Below are positions 26,736 to 42,530 of a DNA stretch of 64,000 nucleotides, in pieces. Below the pieces are notes generated by a model. The model was not told the origin of the DNA, did not search any database, and saw nothing but the letters and a program-made list of their open reading frames with translations. The stretch spans positions 2,608,501 to 2,672,500 of the forward strand of contig JAXDDX010000019.1 of NCBI GenBank assembly GCA_034670405.1, given 5' to 3'. Positions within the stretch are counted from its first letter, which is position 1. Each line of letters begins with the position of its first letter. Source of the stretch: Hoplostethus atlanticus (taxonomy: Eukaryota > Chordata > Actinopteri > Trachichthyiformes > Trachichthyidae). The position numbers and the translations under genes are program-made.

Positions 26736-29099
26736 ATCATCAGTCATTACTCCAATTTGACCCTAGAATTGCCGTTCATATAAGCCGGTTTGAGTTTTAG
26801 TAGCAAATTACATTGAATGCCACACCTAAATAATAAAAGCCTCTATTTGCTGCTTGGTCTTGGTCTGGGCCGCTGCTACCGCCCATTTGCCTTTTATATG
26901 TTTCCATTGGTGCTGTGTCCATAAGTTAATGACAGGAAGAGAAGAGAGTTCCCAGTAAACACTGCACACTTAGCTGTTGTTTCACCAGTCCTGTTAGTGC
27001 CACGATGCATCATTTTGTCTTATTATTTTGTGAAGTGTAAGTGCGCTTCTGTCGAGTAGTCCATTTATTTGATGAGCGCAGGCTTTTGTTTCGTGAAAGC
27101 CTGTAGGTACGCCTTGTGGTGGGGGCGCCAGCTTCTCCCGTAGCGCTCATTTATTAACTGATCGTATTTTTTCCGATAACTAATGAGTATGCCTTTTTGT
27201 TGTTGTTGTTGTTGACTATGGGCTTTAATTTGAAGGTGCACAAATAGTACCCTAGCTTGTGAAATCGTCTATTTTTGGCAGACACAAACTTTTGTAGAAC
27301 AATCGCCAGAACAAACAAAGCTATTCACAATGGAAGTTTAATGGTGATGAGTGACAAAAGCATTGTTTTCCTTAGAGCGTCATGCCTGTGAGTCCCGAGT
27401 CCGATGGATGGATGGATTGATGGGTGGACGGATGGATGGATTGGATTGATTGATGGATGGGCGGGCGAGGCCTGCCAAAGCAAAAAAAATGCCCAGGGCC
27501 GAATTTTGTTCCCTTCCTTGGGATTTAGTGAATTGATGCCCTTGAGTAAAGGCGCCTGGTGTTTCTCTCCAGCTGATTAAAGGCGGGAGCAAGCGACCGA
27601 CGTCTCATGTTTCTTTGATGATGTGGTAGCAGAGAATCCTTTTTGGACCTACGTGGATCCTGTAGGACGGCCGGTTTCAATGTCAGCCGCATGGCAACAG
27701 ATCGGACGTGTGTTTGAACGAGCCCGGGGCACAGGTTGAAAGTAAATGCGCTCAGTTTTTTGGTGCAGGGGAAATAAATAGAAAAAACATTAACCTCTGC
27801 TTTGTAAATTTAATTTTCACTTCATTAGAACCACCTGCGCTTTGATTTTTGCGACACCTGTTGTTTGCTTGGTAAGACGGCTGCATGGCGACGTACCGAA
27901 AGGGAGACAAATTCACTCTTAACTAAAAGTAATTCGTTTCCAGCTCATATTGTGAGTGCAGTTACAGCTGCGTGCGTGCACACACACACACCGTGGCAGG
28001 CATACTCCACATTTGCCATTTGTAGACAGAAAACACGTGGAGTTGATTTGTGAATGCTTTAATGTTTGAATGTAGACATCCATCGGCACACGAGGATTTA
28101 CAGTGAGGCGAAGTGGGATCTCTCTCTCTTCTCTCGTTCTCTTTTTAGGCCCACAGTCGGAGTCCGAGCGCTCCTCACTCATCATCATTAACATGGCTTA
28201 CTGGAGAGACCGGGGCGATGCCTCATTTGCCAACCCCCCCCCCTTGTAACCCTATTTAGCTCACCACCCACCGGCACGCACACCCTCATACACACACCCT
28301 CACATACACACACTATTTCTCTCTCTTTGTCTCACACACACATGCACGTTTGCCACAGGTTTGCACGTTGAACAGGACCTGAGGTGGCGAGCGTCGCCGA
28401 CTGCCGCCGCGGCCCATTTAACATTCAACTCGCCGTCCGCTCTCAGGGCGGCGAGCTCTGCAGGGACATCGCGGTGTCGGAGGCTTTTAACATTCTATGG
28501 ACGGACTCAGCACCGGGAGAGAAACACAGTGAGAGGGAAAGCCAAGGGGGGGGGGAGTAACAGTAAACCCACATAGAAGGGGGAAGAGAGGAAGGGGTGG
28601 TAAATGTTCTGTTACCGTGACGATCTGCCAGTCATCCCTCCCCCCCTTGCAATTATGGTATGTAATAGTTTTCAGACTGTGAGGAAATAGTGGCTGAGTA
28701 CATTGTGAATGCATGGGTAACCAGGAAGAATGTCTGTTTTATCTTATGTGAGTGCTGCGTCTGGGAAGGCCAATCAAGTGCATTTTGGGTATTTCATATA
28801 TACAAGGGTAAACAAAACCACATTTTCAGCCAGGTTTGAAACTCCAAAAGTATTAAATATACTATATAATGAAGCTTAGCGTAAGTTCAATCAGGAATTC
28901 TACCTCTCTCTTCCATTCATACTTATTATCTAATCAGTTGGAGACAAATACGCCCTTTCAGTATTACATCATTACACATCATCCAATCACCACGCTTCAT
29001 ACACCTTCTCTCACGCCTACTCTGGGAACCAATCACAAACCGGTACGTTCTACTTTTCCCGCATGTTGCTGTCATTTCATCAGGCCGACGTGACTCCAC
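26736..29099. other. Intergenic DNA, no gene seen
   Basis: Contains a GATG-rich tract (27400-27465) and CA-rich parts (28280-28345). No exon, RNA gene or named element was recognised. Confidence 0.5.
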
Positions 29100-29103
29100 T
29101 ATA

Positions 29104-29260
29104 TGGAAGGCCGTTAGCGCAAATAACGTCTAGAAAGTATGTGTTGACACGTTAAATTCCTACGCGTTGACACGTCAAAAATTAACGTGTTAACACGTCA
29201 TGTAGATTTTCTACACCTTAAGACGTCAAATTTTGCCATGTTACCTGTCACAGCCAACGG
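29104..29260. repeat. Left terminal inverted repeat and subterminal motif array
   Basis: The first 34 bases mirror the right end of the element. They are followed by repeated words GTGTTGACACGTTAA, GCGTTGACACGTCAA, AACGTGTTAACACGTCA and AAGACGTCAAA. The motif core GTTRACACGT occurs at least three times within 110 bp. Confidence 0.8.
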
Positions 29261-29553
29261 ATTGTTCCATTCTAGTGATGTCTACTTTCTAATAGGGGTG
29301 TTAGAAAGGAAGCCTGAGGCACAGCGAGTTTTGGCTGTTTCTTCTTCTTCTTTTGTTGTCTAATGGCGGTTGGCAAACAGCTTTTAGGTGCATTACCGCC
29401 ACCTTCTGGATTGGAGTGTGGATCAGAACGGTTACTATACTATTACATTCAATTATCCTATTAACACTAGAAGCCTCGTTTGGGTTTTTCTGTTGCAAAT
29501 ATCTCTGTTCAAATAAAGAGTATGAGGCCCCTAGTCCATGACCTTGTTTGCAG

Positions 29554-29668
29554 CAGATGTGGTGGCAGTGTTTAAACCGTCAAGCCTATCACTGACTGGG
29601 TCCAACAGGAGGAGGGGGTGAGACCAGGACCATTGCCTACTGGAGGGACTGGCTCCTGCAGGTGGAGG
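29554..29668 (+). pseudogene. HECT E3 ligase exon inside the transposon
   Basis: Acceptor CTTGTTTGCAG precedes an exon ending GTGGAGG before donor GTAAGA. It encodes VFKPSSLSLTGSNRRRG and, after a frame disruption, ETRTIAYWRDWLLQVE. Words of this kind (GSNRRR then a WxDWL motif) occur just upstream of the final HECT segment in multicopy fish proteins annotated as G2/M-phase E3 ligase-like. Its last codon is split and completed as aspartate by the exon at 30142. The 5' exons were not found. Confidence 0.6.
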
Positions 29669-30141
29669 GTAAGAAAGTGCCAAATATAAACACATTGTAT
29701 TGTTTATGTGAAGTGTTCGTAGGGAAAAGGGCACCTAAACCATTTTCTGTTGTACCTTGTACCGTGGTTAAGCTTCACTGTTAATTAATTGTTTACTGTG
29801 TCCTGGTAAATCATTATTCAGGCCAGCATTTATTTACAGTCACACACAGCAGCAGAGGGTGCTCTTAATACTGTACAATGTACATATTGTGAGACACAAA
29901 TGGCTAGCAGTAGCTAACTCTCGCAGAGAGCAAGTGGAGTGTTGTGCATGCACATGAAGCTACTATGTGCTGGAGTTCGGACTAACACCAAAACACACAT
30001 CAGTAGTCTAGTCTAGTGTGCAATATTAACATAATCCCCTCTTTTAATTTATTATTATAATTTAAACAATAAAATAACTGTTCATTTTCTTTACATTATT
30101 TAGTCCTCAAGTTCATTGATTACAAAAATGTATTTTGACAG

Positions 30142-30389
30142 ATGGAGAACCCTCGCTGAGCCTGGGAGACATCCTCACCTTTGCCACTGGGCTGGAGAAA
30201 ATCCCAGCTATGGGGTTTCCCTCACAACCTGAGCTGGAGTTTCTCCACCCAGAGGATGGACCAGCCCTTTATCCCACAGCGAATACCTGTGCGCTGATAC
30301 TTCGCCTTCCAGTACATCAGACGTACAATAAATTCAAGAGTGCCATGGAAACAGGAATTGGCTGTGCTGTTCATTTTGGGGTGCAGTAA
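30142..30389 (+). pseudogene. HECT domain C-lobe, last exon of the transposon's plus-strand gene
   Basis: After acceptor TATTTTGACAG the frame reads DGEPSLSLGDILTFATGLEK, IPAMGFPSQPELEFLHPE, YPTANTCALILRLPV and HQTYNKFKSAMETGIG to a TAA. This is the end of a HECT ubiquitin-ligase domain: ILxFATG, the PxxGF turn, and TANTCxxxLRLP, where the cysteine after TANT occupies the position of the catalytic HECT cysteine, followed by the usual closing FG. The known family reaction is thioester transfer of ubiquitin from E2 to substrate. N-terminal domains are missing here, so no function is claimed for this copy. Confidence 0.75.
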
Positions 30390-30427
30390 GACACTGAAAA
30401 GCAGAACCAATTCCTGTTTCCATGGCA
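30341..30427. repeat. Hairpin 1: inverted copy of the HECT coding end
   Basis: Left arm 30341-30361 and right arm 30407-30427 are perfect 21-bp reverse complements (TGCCATGGAAACAGGAATTG plus G). With mismatches the pairing extends inward about 17 more bases to a loop near GGGGTGCAGTAAGAC. The left arm codes for the AMETGIG end of the HECT exon and spans up to its stop; the right arm lies after the stop. Read backwards the right arm also spells AMETGIGSAF, so it is an inverted duplicate of coding sequence. The fold has the size of a microRNA precursor. Confidence 0.85.
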
Positions 30428-30440
30428 AGTAAATTGGTCT

Positions 30441-30580
30441 TTTGATCAGATTTACCAAAGGTTGACTCAGGAGGAAGATTTGTGTTTTGGATTAGCAAAG
30501 TCTAAATTTAAATCAGGACGTAGTCAATCCAAAATGCAAATCTTCCTCCTGAGCCATTCTTTAGTGGATCTGATTGAATG
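30441..30580. repeat. Hairpin 2: long imperfect inverted repeat
   Basis: The arm at 30464-30493 (CTCAGGAGGAAGATTTG then TGTTTTGGATT) pairs with 30526-30555 with three mismatches. Weaker pairing continues outward between TTGATCAGATTTACCAAAG and CTTTAGTGGATCTGATTG. The loop contains AAATTTAAATCAGGAC, which is seen in some palindromic fish MITEs. It may be a small MITE nested between the two transposon genes. Confidence 0.75.
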
Positions 30581-31070
30581 ATTGATTATGGTCTTGTTGG
30601 AAGACTTACAAGGGGTTCACATACAAGTCCTTTTCTGGGGAAAAATGCACTTTTTCTATTCCCCCCCCGCCCCCCTTCTGTTTTTGTTTACTTGTTTTGA
30701 TAAGCATACGACTGCAGGCCTGCTCTCAGATGCCCGTGTGCGTGTTAAGGAGTCCTAGTTTGGAAAAATAAAATGCATACAAAATATAAACGCATTCCAA
30801 GTGTGATATTTTTCATTTTATTTATTGCATAAGGTGAAAATGTTGAGGGAGAGGGAACAGTTAGACTCATACTATTGTGTTAATAAGTACATTTTATTGT
30901 CACTCAAAAAAACACACCAAAATACTCAAAACAAGCATAAATTGTTCAACCAAAGACATTATATAGGAGACATTTCACTTGCTCCTGTCTTTATGTATGT
31001 ATGCAAAATGGCATCACTGTACAGTCCAATGTTGTTGTTAATCTCTGTTGGATGGACTCCTAGCTTTGGT

Positions 31071-31500
31071 TCAGCTTAAAATAAAGCTCAGCACTTCCTC
31101 CAGAAGATCGACTCCAATCATGTCTCTTGAACCCGCCAAAGGGTTGACTCGTTGCTGGAGTTCTTGAAGGCGAACGGGCTCAAGAACAAAACGATTGGAG
31201 GGAACATTAACCCTCTCTGGCCAGTTGAAAGCAGATGCTGGTAGTCTCTGTCCTCCCTCTACTGGCTGCTCATCTGCACCGAAAACCCCTTGAACACCCG
31301 TGAGATTTCGTGACTGTAGTTGAAGACATCCCCGCACAAACATTTGATACGGGGACATGTACCGTGCAGTCCTGAGCCCATGGTGGTTCCACTGGTTGAC
31401 AAAGAGACCCAGGTCTCGGTTGATCCTCGGCAAGTACACGTAGTGTAGAGCCCAAAGGTGCATTTCATTGTTGCAGTCCAAACAAATACAAACAACAACA
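31071..31500 (-). pseudogene. Integrase-core transposase-like protein, C-terminal exon
   Basis: The minus-strand frame reads NNEMHLWALHYVYLPRINRD, LGLFVNQWNHHGLRTARYMS and PYQMFVRG, then a tail with FNWPERVNVPSNRFVLEPV to a TAA. The segment LHxVYLPRINRxL, WNxHxLRTA and SPxQxxxxG is the end of the DDE integrase-type core in multicopy fish proteins annotated only as integrase core domain-containing. The DDE residues themselves lie upstream and are not seen here. The exact acceptor was not resolved. Convergent with the HECT gene in the same transposon. Confidence 0.65.
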
Positions 31501-31629
31501 CTAAGGAGCTGAAATCAACTTATGGCCAAACCAGTTAATTGTCTTACCATAACACTGAAATAATAAATCATCTTTAAGGTGATTAAACTTCCATGGAAAG
31601 GGGGTAGATGTGTATTTTTCTAACACCCA

Positions 31630-32090
31630 TTGTGGGAAAGACTGAATGACTGAGCGAGCCAGAGAAAGAAGGCGCTCACGACACTAAAACACACAAGCAC
31701 TAGGGTTTGACTAGGTAAAGTTATATATTTGATCTGCAACTGTGTATTCAAACTCAAAATCAGCAAAAGTAACTTGTTGTGTGCTTATGGCCAGACAAAG
31801 CAGCCCATTACTCGGTCTCCACTCTCTGCGGTCACATCTCTAGCTCTCTCGCCCAAGTGAGGGAGCGGTACCGCGGCGTGTAGCGTTTATGTCGGAACTC
31901 ACATTATTTTGATGTTACCAAATAAATCATACAATGCGCAAGCAATCTAGAGATATCCCCGCAGTTGTGGTCTTGAAAAATAAAATCCCGGGTCCTCTTT
32001 GACCGAGACCGAGACAAGACCGAGTAAAAATGCGGCAGATTCCGAGACGAGACCTTCAAAAAATACCGATCTCGAGTACTACAACGCCGA
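31630..32090. mobile_element. Probable nested nonautonomous element inside the transposon
   Basis: GACCGAGACCGAGACAAGAC, GAGACGAGACCTTCAAAAAA and CGATCTCGAGTACTACAACG form one end of a common fish MITE whose mirror begins with a GTAGTACTCGAGA-type terminus. The opposite end was not found, so the left border is approximate. It sits between the two recognisable transposase exons. Confidence 0.45.
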
Positions 32091-32138
32091 TTAATAAATT
32101 ATTTGGCTTCATCTATTGGTCAAATTGAGGGGACTTAC

Positions 32139-32265
32139 CAGGCCGTCGTTGGTCTTCCCCAATCTCCTGACGAAATTCATTGATGAGACCCAACAAGTGG
32201 TCAGCTAACTCCGGTTCAACAAGCCTTCCTCTCGCCCACCGGAGACTTGCTTCCATTGTTTGCAT
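32139..32265 (-). pseudogene. Likely first coding exon of the integrase-like transposase
   Basis: On the minus strand an ATG at 32265 opens MQTMEASLRWARGRLVEPEL ADHLLGLINEFRQEIGEDQR RPG, ending at a donor GTAAGT. N-terminal segments of this amphipathic kind precede the integrase core in the fish proteins I recall. A second ATG at 32256 could be the true start. Middle exons are absent or replaced by the segment at about 31630-32090, so the gene is not intact. Confidence 0.45.
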
Positions 32266-32959
32266 TCTAGGTTATGGAAATAAACACAGCCAGCAAAAAC
32301 TAGGCTAGGCTAACGTTAAGTAAATGGCAAAAAGAACACACAGTATATGCGATTCAGACCAGCCACTTTATCATATCCTAATTACCTACGATGATTAAAA
32401 AGACTGTGGTTTTAACAAATCTAAAGCAACATGGTCTGCTAGGTAGCTAACGTTAAATAGCTTGGCCACATATCTGGCCATTAGATAGCTACAACATAGA
32501 GTTAGCGATTACAACATTACAACAGAGTTAGCCATTACAGCATAAAGCTAGCGATTTATTTTACCTTGACAAAGCTGCTCTGATTGTTTCCACATCGTCC
32601 GATGTTGCTAGTCTCGTACAATCCCTAAAGGTGCGGTTGCAATTGGAAAGGATGTTCTGCAGCGCCATCTCCAAGTTTCTTCTGCTTCTGAAACTTCACC
32701 GTCCCCCGCTGAAAGTTTAAATTGGTTTCTTCTAAACCACACCTCTGGCTTACGTTTCATACACATCATTTCCTTTACGGTATACGTAGGTGCCTGCAGC
32801 GTGCCTGTAATGAGTGCGTAGACGTCCACATCAGTAATTTATGCACCACGTCAGTAATTTATGCACAGCGTGGTCGCTTGCGTTGTTGTTCGACATCATT
32901 GACGCAACCCTCCTCATGAATACGTATGACTTCCTTGATTCAAGGTCCCTCATTGGCCA

Positions 32960-33225
32960 CAACCAGGAAATGCACGTTAACGTGTCAATTTTTGTCACGT
33001 TAACGTGTAGAAATATGACGCGTTAACACGACCAAATTTAACTTGTTAACACGTCATATTTGTACATGTTGACACGTTATTTCTAAGACGGTATTTGCCC
33101 TAACGGCGTTCCATAGAATATGACGCGTTAACACAACCAAATTTAACTTGTTAGCACGTCATATTTGTACGTGTTGACACGTGTTGACACGTTTCTAAGA
33201 CGGTATTTGCCCTAACGGCGTTCCA
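32960..33225. repeat. Right end of the transposon, tandemly duplicated
   Basis: A unit of about 107-112 bp ending GCCCTAACGGCGTTCCA occurs twice, ending at 33113 and again at 33225. Each unit has CGCGTTAACAC, ACTTGTTARCACGTCATATT and GTTGACACGT words. The two copies differ by a few bases and a GTGTTGACAC duplication. The outer copy abuts the TATA flank. Confidence 0.85.
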
Positions 33226-40792
<7,567 letters not shown>

Positions 40793-41244
40793 GGGCCTCA
40801 TTCACGAAATGAGCAATAAGGACCATACTTGACTGTAAAGTGTACTTACAAACGTTTCCACAAGCATTCATATATATATTTTCTTCTTTTCTGAACATTT
40901 TCTTACAATCAAAATGTAATTACACTGTAATTACATCACATTTGTGCTTTTGGAAACAGATAGGTATTATACTGAAATGGCTTCAAATAACTTTTTTCCC
41001 CCTGCCTCCAATAGCCTTTCCTTATATAAATCACAAACTATAACACCCCATAAACATGCAATTAATCTATGACGCCAACACAAATCTCCTAAATGTGTTT
41101 TTCCCCGCTCACCCCTCTCAGAAGCGTTCATATGATAACTCGGGGCTCCATCATGTGCTTTGTCACTGCAAAACAGGCAGTAGGCCCAAACACACTCCGA
41201 GGGCTAGAATTGAAAGCCTATTTAAACCATGTTGTTGACTCCGC

Positions 41245-41405
41245 TCGTGTGTAGGATAACTACTGCCTGCTGTGTCCTGCACAACATCGTCATGGAAGGT
41301 GGTGCACCTACCGCCTCCACTGGATGTGCCCCACGACCCACCTCTGGGACCTGACAACAGGCCTGCTGTTCAAGTTCGTCAGCAAGTGATTATGAATATT
41401 TTTGC
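41245..41405 (+). pseudogene. Harbinger transposase C-terminal fragment
   Basis: The plus strand reads CRITTACCVLHNIVMEGGAP and then, in another frame, PPPLDVPHDPPLGPDNRP and AVQVRQQVIMNIFA. ACCVLHNI is a hallmark of HARBI1-like transposases close to the last catalytic acid, and the RxxxVRxxVxxxF tail is the usual end. At least one frame change separates the two parts, so the copy is not functional. Confidence 0.75.
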
Positions 41406-41462
41406 AGCATACATTAGACATGAGACATTTTGTGCTATTGGCATTTAGAGCTGAAATATCTT

Positions 41463-41860
41463 TTAAAGGAAAAATCCACCCAAAACACAAAGAAAACTAA
41501 ACAGCTAAACAACATTTTGTTGTTTGGTGGGGTATTTGTCTGTGATTAATTGGCCAACCGTAGACAACGTGACGTCATGTGGAGATATTTCCATTGAGTT
41601 TAATAGGAGAAAAAATATCAACAATCTAAAACGGTGTCGGTCATGCAGACTCAGAGAGCAACAGCTTCTTTGTAGAAATCTATCGTAGAAGAGGAAGAGA
41701 CACCACCACTCAATCTACTGGAGTCCACAGTCCAAGTCCAAGTCAAAAGGCATTCTGGGAAATGTAGAAAATCCCTAATTGAAGTGGTAGTAGACAAGGC
41801 AGGTTGAGGGAAATTGGATACGCCAAAAAAGTAAATTACAACACAAAATAACTCGGAATA
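41463..41860. mobile_element. Possible TTAA MITE nested in the Harbinger element
   Basis: TTAAAGGAAAAATCCACCCA is a terminus seen in common fish TTAA-type MITEs. It starts about 60 bp after the transposase fragment. The opposite terminus was not found, so the right border is approximate. Confidence 0.4.
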
Positions 41861-42295
41861 ACAGGAATGCATCACAGATTGATGATATCTAACAGTGTAC
41901 GGACTTTTTTTTTTTCTTCAATGTTTCAGAAATGCAGCAGACGCCACCTCTGTCCGTCCGGCAGTGGTCGGGGGTCTCGGAGGCAGCTGGTGTGGCAGAG
42001 TCACCCATGCTCGTGGAGGACATCAGGGCATCCACAGCGGTCGCAGACACCGCTTGTGTCTGATTAAAGAGAAGTCAATCATTATTCCAGACATGCCTTG
42101 TACTTCTTCTTTATATAAAAAAAGGGGGTTACGCATGTGTGGCAGCGAGCAACACAAGTCCAAGAGTCTGTCCATTCCACCAGTACGACCTGACGCTGGT
42201 TTACGGCATGTTTTTTTTTCTCAAGAACAAAAGTAAGAAGGATCTAAGAAAAGTTTTGTGAATGAGGCCCGGTGACTTTCAGCCCAAAGTAATAT

Positions 42296-42530
42296 ACAGG
42301 CACGGTGGCTCGGCCTCACGGCAAGAAGGACCTGAGCTATCCCCGGTCCTGGTTGATTGTCAGGTGGACTCCAAATAGCCCAAAGGTATGAATGTGAGTA
42401 CGGAGGCCTGGGAAGACGAGCGGTCCCCGAAGCGCCAATTAATGGGGAGAATTAGTTGGTAGGAGGGTGGTCGTATCTGTAGTGGGTTAGCTGCACCCTG
42501 GGCCCTCTGGGAAATCCCTGCACCAAGTTA
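42296..42530 (+). mobile_element. Diverged copy of a common teleost repeat
   Basis: GGCACGGTGGCTCGGCCTCA CGGCAAGAAGGACCTGAG and later AGGTATGAATGTGAGTACGG match, with gaps, the 5' and middle parts of the same widespread fish repeat whose GTTTGCATGTTCTCCCC core is at 14.4 kb. The block starts just after the Harbinger right end. The tRNA-like beginning suggests a SINE-type origin, not proven. Confidence 0.55.

Larger units (their letters stand above)
29104..33225. mobile_element. 4.1-kb DNA transposon carrying HECT and integrase-like genes
   Basis: The left end reads TGGAAGGCCGTTAGCGCAAA and the right end, reverse-complemented, TGGAACGCCGTTAGGGCAAA; similarity continues through about 34 bases. 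Both ends abut TATA (29100-29103 and 33226-33229), a likely 4-bp target duplication. Words such as GTTAACACGT and GTTGACACGT recur close to both ends, as expected for transposase binding sites. Inside are two convergent decayed genes: a HECT ubiquitin-ligase C-lobe on plus and an integrase-core protein on minus. A Ginger- or IS3EU-like DDE transposon is possible, but I cannot assign the superfamily. Confidence 0.75.
40793..42270 (+). mobile_element. PIF/Harbinger DNA transposon, decayed
   Basis: The ends are inverted repeats: left GGGCCTCATTCACGAAA, right (reverse complement) GGGCCTCATTCACAAAA, one mismatch in 17, a terminus typical of fish Harbinger elements. The plus strand holds the end of the Harbinger transposase at 41245-41405. 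A clean target duplication was not found (AGT left, GGT right). A short frame at 41931-42064 might be the end of the partner Myb-like gene, but that is weak. Length 1.48 kb, too short for a full autonomous copy. Confidence 0.75.
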
